Assembly: GCA_031261605.1 (NCBI GenBank)
Contig: JAISJI010000012.1
Coordinates: 1-64,000, forward strand
Reading direction: 5' to 3'
From: Ignavibacteria bacterium
Lineage (GTDB): Bacteria; Bacteroidota; Ignavibacteria; Kapaibacteriales; UBA2268
DNA length: 64,000 nucleotides
Part shown: positions 35,289 through 45,109 of the stretch, one piece after another
How the letters are laid out: each line of letters begins with the position of its first letter
Position numbering within the stretch: position 1 is the stretch's first letter
Notes under the pieces: generated by a model
Database searches by the model: none
What the model was told of the DNA's origin: nothing
What the model saw: the letters and a program-made list of their open reading frames with translations, nothing else
Made by a program: the position numbers and the translations under genes

Positions 35289-35362
35289 GCGCCCGTAGCT
35301 CAACAGGATAGAGCATTGGATTCCGGTTCCAAAGGTTGGGGGTTCAACTCCCTTCGGGCGTG
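35289..35362 (+). tRNA. tRNA-Arg (anticodon CCG)
   Basis: A 74-nt cloverleaf: acceptor arms GCGCCCG and CGGGCGT, D arm GCTC...GAGC, anticodon stem TTGGA/TCCAA with loop TTCCGGT (anticodon CCG, reading CGG), and a TTCAACT T-loop. CCA is not encoded. It has its own promoter and is followed by a TPR-like membrane protein gene 53 bp later. Confidence 0.95.
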
Positions 35363-35414
35363 CTAATACACATTACACAAGATTTTATACACTATATAAC
35401 ATACATTATACAAA

Positions 35415-36152
35415 ATGAAAGACAATAAATCGATGGAAGAATTAGAACAAGAAGATTTCGATACCACCGCTGGAGCCAGCGGATTCCGCACCGAAGCGAG
35501 TGGTATAAACGCTTTCGTCCAAAACAATGGCAAGAAAATAATCATTATCTCTATCGCTGTTATCATAGTTGTAGGGCTCGTTCTCCTATTCCGTATGAAT
35601 AGCCAAAAGAACGAAGCAAACGCAGCAAAAGCGCTATCCCGCATAGAGAACCTTTACCTACAAGGGCAATACAACGATGCACTATACGGCAACGATAATA
35701 TCCCTTTCGTTAGAGGCGAAAAGGTTATCGGTCTTATCGCTATCGTCAGTGAATACGGCTCTACTTCTGCTGGTCAGCGTGCCGCTCTATATGCTGCAGA
35801 TGCTCTATTTATGCTCGGTAAATACCCAGAATCTAAGACCTATTACGAAAAATCTATAAACTCAAGAGTAGAAGAAATTAAAATAGGCGGTCTCGCCGGA
35901 ACCGCTGCTTGCAACGAGAAAGACGGCAAAATAAAAGACGCTGCCGAAGGATATATCAAAGCTGCAGACCTTATTTCCGATGACGGACTTAAACTCAGAT
36001 ATATGTATTTCGGCGGTATATGCTACGAAAAAGCAGGCGATGCTGATAACGCAAAAAAAATCTATAGAGATATTATTAATCTCAACAAATATGGCGAATT
36101 CAATAACCTCGCAAAAGCCGGTATAGTCCGTCTAGGCGATGTTATTGATTAA
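35415..36152 (+). CDS. membrane-anchored TPR-like protein, YfgM-like
   Basis: The protein has 245 residues. The acidic N-terminus (1-40) is cytoplasmic, followed by one membrane helix (about 43-62, IIIISIAVIIVVGLVLLF). A periplasmic-side helical region carries tetratricopeptide-like pairs: NAAKALSRIENLYLQGQYNDAL, AALYAADALFMLGKYPESKTYYEKS, LRYMYFGGICYEKAGDADNAKKIYRDI. The single N-terminal anchor plus TPR resembles YfgM, which associates with SecYEG and periplasmic chaperones. That role is inferred from layout only. It precedes the giant cargo gene. Confidence 0.7.
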   Translation: MKDNKSMEELEQEDFDTTAGASGFRTEASGINAFVQNNGKKIIIISIAVIIVVGLVLLFRMNSQKNEANAAKALSRIENLYLQGQYNDALYGNDNIPFVRGEKVIGLIAIVSEYGSTSAGQRAALYAADALFMLGKYPESKTYYEKSINSRVEEIKIGGLAGTAACNEKDGKIKDAAEGYIKAADLISDDGLKLRYMYFGGICYEKAGDADNAKKIYRDIINLNKYGEFNNLAKAGIVRLGDVID

Positions 36153-36216
36153 GCACACATAACTACGCATTATTAATTATTATATTTACTATTTTTAAAT
36201 TATTTTCGGAGGTAAC

Positions 36217-39200
36217 ATGAAACGATGTATTCGTTTATGTTTATTAACATTAATTTTAGGAGTCCTTGCCTTTTCTGGCATGAACGCCGATGACAAGGTG
36301 CTCTTGTCTGGAACAATTACCAAGGACTCAGTCAGGGTATTGCTCAAAGACAAAGTGTACTACCTTAATCAGCAACTCGTTGTGCAAGGTACTTTGATTA
36401 TCGAGCCAGGAACCCGAGTAGAATTCTACGACAACGGTAGAATTCTCGTCGGCACTGGCGGTCGACTCATCGCTGATGGTTTCGCTAAATTAGCAAAACA
36501 TCCGCGCCCATCTAATCTTGCCACAACTACACAAATCGTAGCATATTGGACAGAAGAGGGTTATGCGGATATGAGATGCTTCTTATTCCCTTTCGCAGAG
36601 ACGAATAAGTTGCAAGTTCAAACTTCTGGTTTAGACGCATTAGAGACCAAACAACGCGAACGCACTATTAGCCCATTGAAGTATAACACAATCTTCAATG
36701 TCGCTATTAACACACAAACAAGAAGTTTGGTCAATATAGCTGACCCAACTAACCCGTTTTGGCCTGCACCTGCAGAAGTAAGTGTGACCAATCAAGATGG
36801 AACTTTTTCTGCTCACAACTTAGTTGCAGCAGACGACCCCAACATTGTTGTTGTTCCTTATGAGACCGCTATGATGTTTATGGCTGCTCGTATGGATTTA
36901 CCACCTGCTTCAAATGTTCAACTCAAAATGAACGATTGGACAAGAGCTGATGGCAGCAATGTGAACATTACACCAGCTACAATCACTTTTATCGGACAAC
37001 CACAAAATAATATGTCCCGTGAATGGGGGCATATCGTTGTTATGCCAGGTGCGAGAGCTGCTTTCTTTAGGAATTGCGAATTCTCAGAATTCAAGAAAGA
37101 CACAACTGTAGATAACAAGCCATACTACACAAACGCAGACCTACCAAACACACTAAGCCCACAAGAACTCATTCTTTTGAATGATAAGATGCTTTCACTC
37201 TCTAATGGTGGCGGTGGTGTAATCACTACTTTCTCTTCAAGAACTTGGCTCGTAGATTGTAATTTCCATAACAACTTCGCTCGTAATAGAGGCGGCGCTG
37301 TTCAAATCTTACAAACTCCTACTGCTTACTTCTATCCACAAGGAAGCACAAAAATTACAACAGATACTTTAGGTATCGCAAGATTTGATTTTTCTGAAAA
37401 CCAAAAGAATACAAAAGTGACAGATGTAGATAAATACTACTCAACTGTTCTTACCCGTGATGTAGCACAATATAATCGCTACCCAATGATTGATAGAATT
37501 GATGAGCCAGTGGCAGAAGATGCATACTTCATTAATGATACAAATAGAATGGCTTGGGATGATGCACGTTTGGCTGGCTATCTCGGAAGATTCCGTAACT
37601 TGACCTTCAAAGACAATATGGTTCGCTTAGCTGAGACATACCCAATTGTTCAAGGTGCAACAGTAATTAAAGACGATACAAATAAAGTCGCTGAGTATCC
37701 TATGAAATGGGGTAATATGGCTTATGGTGGTGCGCTCTATATCGCAGGAACTCCTGGAGATAAAGCACGTCAGTTGGAATTTACTCTCGGTCTCAATGAC
37801 GCAATTAGATTGGGTGCAAATAACGATATTTACAATCCGAACGTATTCGCTAACTCTACTGGTAACTTTAGAGATTATGTGTTATTCCAAAATAACGTAG
37901 CCCAAAACTTACAAAAAGACCTTAACACTGACGGTGCAAAAGGTGGCGCTATCTATGTCGGAGATAATACTTCTCTTATCGTTGCTGGTGAATTTATTAA
38001 CAACCACACAGATGCAAAATACCTAGTTGATTATACAGGCGAAGGCACTTATACAAATAATGTTGCAACACCTTATATCAATGGTCTTCTCTATTCAAAT
38101 GGCGGCGCTATCTATTCAGACCCTTCATTCGGTCGCTTGCAAGTTCGCGGTTCTGTTGATAAAGATGCAATGAGAACTATGACTAATAGCGCTAATCCTG
38201 GACCAGAAAGACCAAATGCAACTACGTTCACCAATAATGCAGCAGGTGCCGGTGGCGCAATCTTCGTTAATAATGGTGCTCAACAAGAACCTTTATTCTC
38301 ACCACAAATCGGTGGTTCAGATGAAGACGCTGTTCTAAATAACAATGGCTGGAAAATATTGTTTAATAATAATACTGCTTGGACTGCTGGCGGTGCTATC
38401 TATACAAATAGAAATATGGATGTTACCGGTGCTGGTGGTGCTACTAGGGCATACCAATATTCACAAGCGCATCTCGTTAGATTCGTTGATAACAATGCTG
38501 GCTTCGCTGGTGGTGCTATCCACGTAGAAATTCCTATCGGAAGTATTGATATTATTCCGGGAATGAGAGTAGTTGATTTACGCCGTGCTGAATTTGTGAA
38601 TAATACCGTAAATAAATTGCCATACATAAACCCAGACCACGTAAATAACGATATTAATATCCAAAATCAAGTTCGCGGTGGCGGTGCAATCTATACACTT
38701 TGGGCAGACCCAAATGTTGTTAGAGCCGTAAATTTCGAAGCTAATAAAGTGTATAATGGTAATGGTGGCGCTATGGCTATTGTTAATCCACATTCAAAGA
38801 CAGAGCGTCTATTCGTGACTGACCTTGATAGAGTTTATTTTGCTCCAATTCCAGCACAATACACCCACTTAGAGGGTCTTCCACAGGTTGCAATCGGATA
38901 TACTTCCGTAAATAATCCTTTCACTTATGGTGCTTATACAGATGCAAACGAAAAGTATACTGTAACTTATCCAGATGAGTATTCTGGCAGTGAGTTATTA
39001 CTCGGAAGCAATATGGTTAAACAAGTTGTTGGCGGTATGCTTAATAGATTTAACGAAAACTCCGCTTTTGTGGATGAAGCAAAAGGTCAAAACCAAATAG
39101 AGAATTATGGCAATACCCAAATTACAAAGGGCTACATTATGCCTAATGCAAATTTGACAAGCCAACATTGGTTCACAGCAGACAACGCAATTATCGCTGG

Positions 39201-42200
39201 TAATGGCGGTAGTGTAATTAAGGTTAATAACAATAACAATGTTATCACTTGGTCAGAAAGATATAATGATTCACTTTGGGGAACTCGTAATCTTACCGAT
39301 ATGGTATTCCCATCGGCAAACTCTGGCTATATAGCAGATAACTATGGTAATATATACAAAACAAGCGACCAAGGCGGACATTGGGTTACTAAACATATCA
39401 CAATAGACGCAGTAGAAAGCATTAACGACATCGCTGCAATTAGCGGTGCTTACGAACAAGTTCTCGCTGTCACCTCACAAGGTAGAATCTATCGTTCAGT
39501 TGATGGTGGAAACATTTGGACTAATAATGGCAATCCATTCCCTAAAGTGCTTAACGGTGCTACTTGGGTATCAGGAACAACTGCTTACATCGTTGGCTCA
39601 GAAGGAACAATCGCTCGCTCATCAGACGGTGGCACAACTTGGGTTGCTCAACTTATACAAAGTCTTAACAAAGATTTATATAAAGTGGCGTTCAAGAGTG
39701 CTTATGTTGGTTTCGCTATCGGCGACCAAGGAACATTCGTAAGGACAACAGATGGTGGCGCTACTTGGAATATTGTAACAGGTATTTTCCCGACTACAGA
39801 GAAATTAATATCAGTTGCCATATACGGACAAGACATCGTTTATGTTGGAACAAATCACGGTTTAGTTTATAAATCAACAGATGGCGGTAATAATTGGAAT
39901 TTATTAGGTAAGAATTTTGGTTCTGCTATCAATTCTATATTTATCTATGATGCAAACACAGTAATGGTTGCTGGCGATGGCGACTTGCTATGGAAATCAA
40001 CAGATGGTGGCGATAATTGGATTACACAAATACCTACAAATATCTCTAAACAAGTTGGTAATCCAAGATTACACGGCGGTATAGCTAACTTAGTTGAAAA
40101 TGGTATTGGTCTCGGTGGCGCTCTCTATATCTTGGACTTCGTTAATGATGGCGTTGCTGCAAGGACAGATAGCATTAAATTTAACCGCAATAGATTTACA
40201 GACAACTTCGCTTTCACTGGCTCAGTTGTGTATTCAGATAACTTTAACTTAAAGTTATTCTTTAACCGCTCACTTATCAGAGGCAATAAAACTGACTTAA
40301 ATAATACTATCGGCGCCGACCAAAATGCTATAAATGGTCCTCTTAATAGAGACCCACAATATGTAGAAAGAAATTACGCATCATCAGATTTAGCATCCGC
40401 TACTATCTATGGCGAAATTCAAGGTCCATTCCCAAGTTCAAAGTTCTCAACCTTAGCAAACTCAATATTTGAAAACGATGCCCGCTTCTTAATCAGATTG
40501 CCAGATGCTCCAAATACAAAGGGCATTATGGAAGGACAACCTTCAACAATCGGAACCGGCGGTATCGATACCCTTATCGGTAACTATTGGGGTAAGACAG
40601 AAGCAAATGTATATCTAACAATACTTAACTTACATCAAGACCATACTGGCGGACATCTAAACTTAGATAAAGTGCCATCGTTCTTCGTTGAAAAAGTAGT
40701 TAGAGGCGAGAAATTAGTTGCAGATAAGAACTATTTACCTTTCTACAATGTTGTAGGAACTGACCTAAGAAGACAAGGTCCATTTGAATATAATACTTCC
40801 GACTACCAAGGTAGCGAAAACAATAGTATATATACTTACAGACAAATAGAACTTAACAATGCCGACTTAGACCAAGAAAACACTCCTGCTGATTTTACTA
40901 TTCCAGAGAAATATTTATTCTCATTTGATATTTATGATTTGCACGATAAAGGCACAGATATAAAGACAGCCGATTATTCGAAACGCCGTATGTTCCCAAT
41001 TGAGGACTTCGCAGTAGGTAATCCAATCGCTATTTACTTAGATGACCCTAATTATGTTGACCAGTTCGACCAAAGAACAAATACAGAAGTAAAAGAAAAA
41101 TATGTAAGACGCTTATTAAGAAACCCAGAGTATGCAGATGCTATTGCAGGTATTGACGCAAATAAAGAGCCAATTTATGTAGACCCGATTCTCCACTCAT
41201 TGCAAGGCGTATGGGCTCCAAAGGTATATGATTCAAATCTTACAGACCCATTGGTTCCACGCTACTATCATCCAATAGGATTGCCAATTTACTTGGAAGC
41301 AAAAGCACGCACATTGGAAGGCGATTACAACGCAACCAATAGAGATATTAAACATCAAGCTTCTACTGTATTCTTCGTAATTAATGAAAATACACAAGAT
41401 TATATTCGTGTAGAATTGAAACAAGTTCCGGAATCTTATAACGAAGCAGAAGGCGGCTTATGGGCTGGCGATGTTCTTAGAACAACCGTATTCTTAGTTC
41501 CAGATTCAACAAATAGAAATTCAGCTGAATTGAGAAGAGATAAAGAAAATTTACGCAACTTAGGAACAAATGGTAAGTATCCATTCGGTGGCGAAAATAC
41601 TCTTACTATGCTTAAGAAATTATCTCCAAGATATGATAACATTAACTATGCCGGCATAGAAGAAGCAGCATTGAATGAAGATTATGCTGCACTTATCGGA
41701 CGTAAATATCAAGTAAATTCAACTAATTATAGAGATTACAATCCTGGTGCTTACTTCAATATGGGTGGAACAAATCCATTGTTCTTTAATAGACCACTTA
41801 TGCCAGAAGATAATGATGTAATAGTTGGCGCACAAACAGAATCAAAGACAACATATTTCGCTGGCGAAAGATACGGCACGCTACCTGCAAATGTGGGCGA
41901 TGTAATTCGTGTAGTTTCACGTAATGTTCTCTGGAGACAAGGTTTCCAAAAGGCATACGATGGCGGTCTCGTATTTATCGTTGAAAGTGGAATTCAACCT
42001 CCATTATTCACAGGCGATGTAAATATGTATAATGACTCAACAGGCAAACTTAATCCTTATATCAGCGACAAGAATGGTAATTTCCCAATTTACCGTAATG
42101 ATAGAGTAGATGAGAATGGTAACTATACTGAAAACGAATTAAAGAACTACGAGTTGCTTAATAAAGTATGGGTTCATACAGATAGAGAGTATCCAGCAAC

Positions 42201-45027
42201 AAAGGGACTTTACTCAAATCCGAACTTACCAGATAACGTTCGCGGAACAGATGTAATTCTATCCGTAACAGCAAATGATTTGAATAACTTCGTAGACCCA
42301 CGCTATATGCTATTACCAGGTGATTATACTTCATTAATCTATACTTGGGAATATGCAAATCGTAATAACGCACTAAGACATTGGTTAATGGTTGATACAA
42401 TTAGACAAGAAGAAGTAGTAAATGGCGAAATAGTTCGTGGCTACCTTAACTTCAAGGGCTTCCCAATTAATCCATATATCGTTCCGGGCGGCGAAGCAAT
42501 TCGCGTTGGCGTGGCTAACTATGCAGGTCAAGCATTAATAGATTCATTGAAAGCATCCCACTTAGATAACGAAGTTGCTAAATACTATCAAACATTCCCA
42601 CCTTACTTGTTTACTCCTTATTATAACGAAGACCAAACAGGTGAACCGGATATGACAGCAAGATTCTTACAACAAGATTCACTTGGAATATATGGTAACA
42701 AAATAAATTCACACGACTTAACTATCTTCGTAATGGATTCATTACCACGATTTATTCCAGATGAAACAGACCCGTATCGTTCAGAATCAAGTGTCTATGG
42801 TAAAAATTTCAAAATCAAGAAAGGAGACGAAAATAAAGTTGGAGATACCTGCAATGTTTATGCTGAAGTTCCATACGAAGCATCTTTCTTCCAAGCTGGT
42901 AGAACATATAAAGATGCAACAAGCAAAGTTTTAGTAAATCTTGCTGAAGGTTTCTTACGTTTCAAAATGGACATCAATACAGACGATGAGTTGGAAGATG
43001 CAACAGCAGAAGTTAAGGGCTGGGACTTCCGTTATGGAAGAACTGCTTATACTTTCGGCAATGTTGGAACTCTTAAAGGAGATTCACTTGTTGTAGATAC
43101 ACTTAGCGGTAACAAAGATGATTACCATATCATCGCACAACTTAGACCAAGTTGGATGATGTCAGAATATATGTATAGATATGCAAATAATGATGTATTA
43201 GATGATTATTTGATGGACTTCAACCAAAAGGGTCAAATCAATTTGAGAATACCAGAAGCAGAAGCATTAGAATTATTACTTCGTCACGATGTAGAAAACA
43301 GAATTGCTTACAATACGGATACACTTATGGCTATCGTTGCAAATGATGGACACGGTGGCATTAGCACCAAATTCATTGACTTGTATGTGAACTTCCAACC
43401 GAAATTTACAACAACTTATCTACCAAATGCAACAGAAGGTCAAGAATATAATATGAAACGCGATTCAATTAGCTCGATTAGAATATTTGATGCAAACGCT
43501 GACCAGACACATACGTATATGTTAATCTATAAAGATGAACCAGCAATGGCTGTTGTATTAGACCCATCTTTCCCAGAGGAAACAACTAAGAGTTTAGTTC
43601 CATACAAGACAACACCAGAATGGTTAAAAATAGAGCCAATCAGCGGTATTCTTTATGGAACACCTGGCACAATTAGAGATATGAAAGATACACTTGTTAC
43701 AGTTAGTGTGCTTGTAATGGATGAAGATGGTCTTGCAAATATAGATACATTCCATCTTAGAGTAGCAACTGGCAACTGTGTTCCTGAAATTAGTATTCCT
43801 CCAGTGATAGAGTGCTTAGTATCAGGTCAAACGATAAATGAAGAACTTACAGTATTTGATAGGGACCTTATTCGCGATAATGGCGACGTGACCAGAAACG
43901 AGCGATTAACTTTAACAGTCGTAAATCCTGCAAGCGGTCTTACTGTTGAGCCATCTGTAATTACAGGTGTATCAGCAGATTCAATGAAAGTATATTTGAA
44001 AAATACTGGAAGTGGCTTTACTTACAATAAGGCAGATTTGATTGCCGGCAACCGTCTTCCTGTTAGCATAAAAGTAACAGATAGAGCAGGCGCAAGTTCA
44101 ACTATTGATTTCAATATCAGAGTGTCAGATGAAGTTGTGTTTGCAGCAGAAGTCAATGTAGAAAACAGCATAGGTCACAACAAAACACTTATCTTCGGAA
44201 CAGCAGCAGATGCAACAACAGGCGATGCTTTAGATGGTAAACTTTTAGGTGGATTAGATGAGAAATATTGCGAAATCGAAATTCCACCATTACCGAACCA
44301 AGACGTATTTGATGCACGTTGGTCAATTCCAGAGGTAAACGGAACTTACAGAAATATCTTCCCAACAGCAACTCACGCTGCAAATTTAGAATATCGTTAT
44401 AGAGGCGTATTCCAAGCTGGTGGTGTTACCAATAGTGCATCTCCAAATTATCCTGTAACCATATCATGGAATCCAAAACAAGTTCCAGCAATTGGTGCTG
44501 CGAACAATCCGTATGGCTCAACTTGGAGAATTATAGATGGAATATCAAATGGAAATTATTTCAGCGTAAATATGAGCAATGTAGCAGATAATAGACGAAT
44601 TAGTTCTAACGTTAGCTTTGAAGAAGTGTCAGACGACCTCGTTAAAATAGTTATCTTAGATAACCGCCTAACCAATTTCCACATAATACACAATTGGGGA
44701 GGATTTACTGGTATTGACGATACAGAAGACAATAACTACACAACTGCAATACTTGGCGTAAATCCAGCACCACTAACTGCTGATAACCAAGAAGGCACAC
44801 TTAAATTTGAAGTTTCAAAATCAGGTAATGTCCTAATTGAAATGTTTGATGTATTAGGTAATAAAGTATGTAACATCGTAGACGGCTACTATACAGCAGG
44901 TCAATATAGCGTGAACTTTAATGTTCGCGATTTCTCTGGCTCCAAGTTGTCAAGTGGCTCATATAACATAAGAATGCTATCAGGTACTACACCTTCAACA
45001 TTCTCACTAATAATAGTTGCACAGTAA
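36217..45027 (+). CDS. giant secreted protein (2936 residues): beta-helix, YCF48-type propeller, T9SS sorting domain
   Basis: The ribosome site CGGAGG lies just before the ATG. A signal peptide is at 1-24 (LTLILGVLAFSGMNA). Residues about 30-960 are a right-handed beta-helix-like region with repeated GGAIY/GGAMA and NN motifs (37725-38770). Residues about 985-1275 hold six YCF48/BNR blades with the STDGGxxW motif (39300-40030). A long beta-rich region follows. An Ig-like (He_PIG) domain lies at about 2390-2525 (WLKIEPISGILYGTPG). The C-terminus (about 2850-2936) has a T9SS sorting domain (IEMFDVLGNKV ... LSSGSYNIRML). It should be exported across the outer membrane by T9SS. It is the first of five cargo genes on this strand. 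Confidence 0.9.
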   Translation: MKRCIRLCLLTLILGVLAFSGMNADDKVLLSGTITKDSVRVLLKDKVYYLNQQLVVQGTLIIEPGTRVEFYDNGRILVGTGGRLIADGFAKLAKHPRPSNLATTTQIVAYWTEEGYADMRCFLFPFAETNKLQVQTSGLDALETKQRERTISPLKYNTIFNVAINTQTRSLVNIADPTNPFWPAPAEVSVTNQDGTFSAHNLVAADDPNIVVVPYETAMMFMAARMDLPPASNVQLKMNDWTRADGSNVNITPATITFIGQPQNNMSREWGHIVVMPGARAAFFRNCEFSEFKKDTTVDNKPYYTNADLPNTLSPQELILLNDKMLSLSNGGGGVITTFSSRTWLVDCNFHNNFARNRGGAVQILQTPTAYFYPQGSTKITTDTLGIARFDFSENQKNTKVTDVDKYYSTVLTRDVAQYNRYPMIDRIDEPVAEDAYFINDTNRMAWDDARLAGYLGRFRNLTFKDNMVRLAETYPIVQGATVIKDDTNKVAEYPMKWGNMAYGGALYIAGTPGDKARQLEFTLGLNDAIRLGANNDIYNPNVFANSTGNFRDYVLFQNNVAQNLQKDLNTDGAKGGAIYVGDNTSLIVAGEFINNHTDAKYLVDYTGEGTYTNNVATPYINGLLYSNGGAIYSDPSFGRLQVRGSVDKDAMRTMTNSANPGPERPNATTFTNNAAGAGGAIFVNNGAQQEPLFSPQIGGSDEDAVLNNNGWKILFNNNTAWTAGGAIYTNRNMDVTGAGGATRAYQYSQAHLVRFVDNNAGFAGGAIHVEIPIGSIDIIPGMRVVDLRRAEFVNNTVNKLPYINPDHVNNDINIQNQVRGGGAIYTLWADPNVVRAVNFEANKVYNGNGGAMAIVNPHSKTERLFVTDLDRVYFAPIPAQYTHLEGLPQVAIGYTSVNNPFTYGAYTDANEKYTVTYPDEYSGSELLLGSNMVKQVVGGMLNRFNENSAFVDEAKGQNQIENYGNTQITKGYIMPNANLTSQHWFTADNAIIAGNGGSVIKVNNNNNVITWSERYNDSLWGTRNLTDMVFPSANSGYIADNYGNIYKTSDQGGHWVTKHITIDAVESINDIAAISGAYEQVLAVTSQGRIYRSVDGGNIWTNNGNPFPKVLNGATWVSGTTAYIVGSEGTIARSSDGGTTWVAQLIQSLNKDLYKVAFKSAYVGFAIGDQGTFVRTTDGGATWNIVTGIFPTTEKLISVAIYGQDIVYVGTNHGLVYKSTDGGNNWNLLGKNFGSAINSIFIYDANTVMVAGDGDLLWKSTDGGDNWITQIPTNISKQVGNPRLHGGIANLVENGIGLGGALYILDFVNDGVAARTDSIKFNRNRFTDNFAFTGSVVYSDNFNLKLFFNRSLIRGNKTDLNNTIGADQNAINGPLNRDPQYVERNYASSDLASATIYGEIQGPFPSSKFSTLANSIFENDARFLIRLPDAPNTKGIMEGQPSTIGTGGIDTLIGNYWGKTEANVYLTILNLHQDHTGGHLNLDKVPSFFVEKVVRGEKLVADKNYLPFYNVVGTDLRRQGPFEYNTSDYQGSENNSIYTYRQIELNNADLDQENTPADFTIPEKYLFSFDIYDLHDKGTDIKTADYSKRRMFPIEDFAVGNPIAIYLDDPNYVDQFDQRTNTEVKEKYVRRLLRNPEYADAIAGIDANKEPIYVDPILHSLQGVWAPKVYDSNLTDPLVPRYYHPIGLPIYLEAKARTLEGDYNATNRDIKHQASTVFFVINENTQDYIRVELKQVPESYNEAEGGLWAGDVLRTTVFLVPDSTNRNSAELRRDKENLRNLGTNGKYPFGGENTLTMLKKLSPRYDNINYAGIEEAALNEDYAALIGRKYQVNSTNYRDYNPGAYFNMGGTNPLFFNRPLMPEDNDVIVGAQTESKTTYFAGERYGTLPANVGDVIRVVSRNVLWRQGFQKAYDGGLVFIVESGIQPPLFTGDVNMYNDSTGKLNPYISDKNGNFPIYRNDRVDENGNYTENELKNYELLNKVWVHTDREYPATKGLYSNPNLPDNVRGTDVILSVTANDLNNFVDPRYMLLPGDYTSLIYTWEYANRNNALRHWLMVDTIRQEEVVNGEIVRGYLNFKGFPINPYIVPGGEAIRVGVANYAGQALIDSLKASHLDNEVAKYYQTFPPYLFTPYYNEDQTGEPDMTARFLQQDSLGIYGNKINSHDLTIFVMDSLPRFIPDETDPYRSESSVYGKNFKIKKGDENKVGDTCNVYAEVPYEASFFQAGRTYKDATSKVLVNLAEGFLRFKMDINTDDELEDATAEVKGWDFRYGRTAYTFGNVGTLKGDSLVVDTLSGNKDDYHIIAQLRPSWMMSEYMYRYANNDVLDDYLMDFNQKGQINLRIPEAEALELLLRHDVENRIAYNTDTLMAIVANDGHGGISTKFIDLYVNFQPKFTTTYLPNATEGQEYNMKRDSISSIRIFDANADQTHTYMLIYKDEPAMAVVLDPSFPEETTKSLVPYKTTPEWLKIEPISGILYGTPGTIRDMKDTLVTVSVLVMDEDGLANIDTFHLRVATGNCVPEISIPPVIECLVSGQTINEELTVFDRDLIRDNGDVTRNERLTLTVVNPASGLTVEPSVITGVSADSMKVYLKNTGSGFTYNKADLIAGNRLPVSIKVTDRAGASSTIDFNIRVSDEVVFAAEVNVENSIGHNKTLIFGTAADATTGDALDGKLLGGLDEKYCEIEIPPLPNQDVFDARWSIPEVNGTYRNIFPTATHAANLEYRYRGVFQAGGVTNSASPNYPVTISWNPKQVPAIGAANNPYGSTWRIIDGISNGNYFSVNMSNVADNRRISSNVSFEEVSDDLVKIVILDNRLTNFHIIHNWGGFTGIDDTEDNNYTTAILGVNPAPLTADNQEGTLKFEVSKSGNVLIEMFDVLGNKVCNIVDGYYTAGQYSVNFNVRDFSGSKLSSGSYNIRMLSGTTPSTFSLIIVAQ

Positions 45028-45043
45028 TTGAATTACAAACCAC

Positions 45044-45069
45044 GGCAGGTCTCAGTAGTGGGACCTGCC
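45044..45069 (+). terminator. strong hairpin between two T9SS cargo genes
   Basis: GGCAGGTC (45044-45051) pairs with GACCTGCC (45062-45069) with a 10-nt loop. No T-run follows, so this is more likely an mRNA-stabilising or partial attenuator hairpin than a full terminator. Confidence 0.5.
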
Positions 45070-45109
45070 CTAATTAAGATTTATTTATTAATTATAAAAG
45101 GAAATTAAA

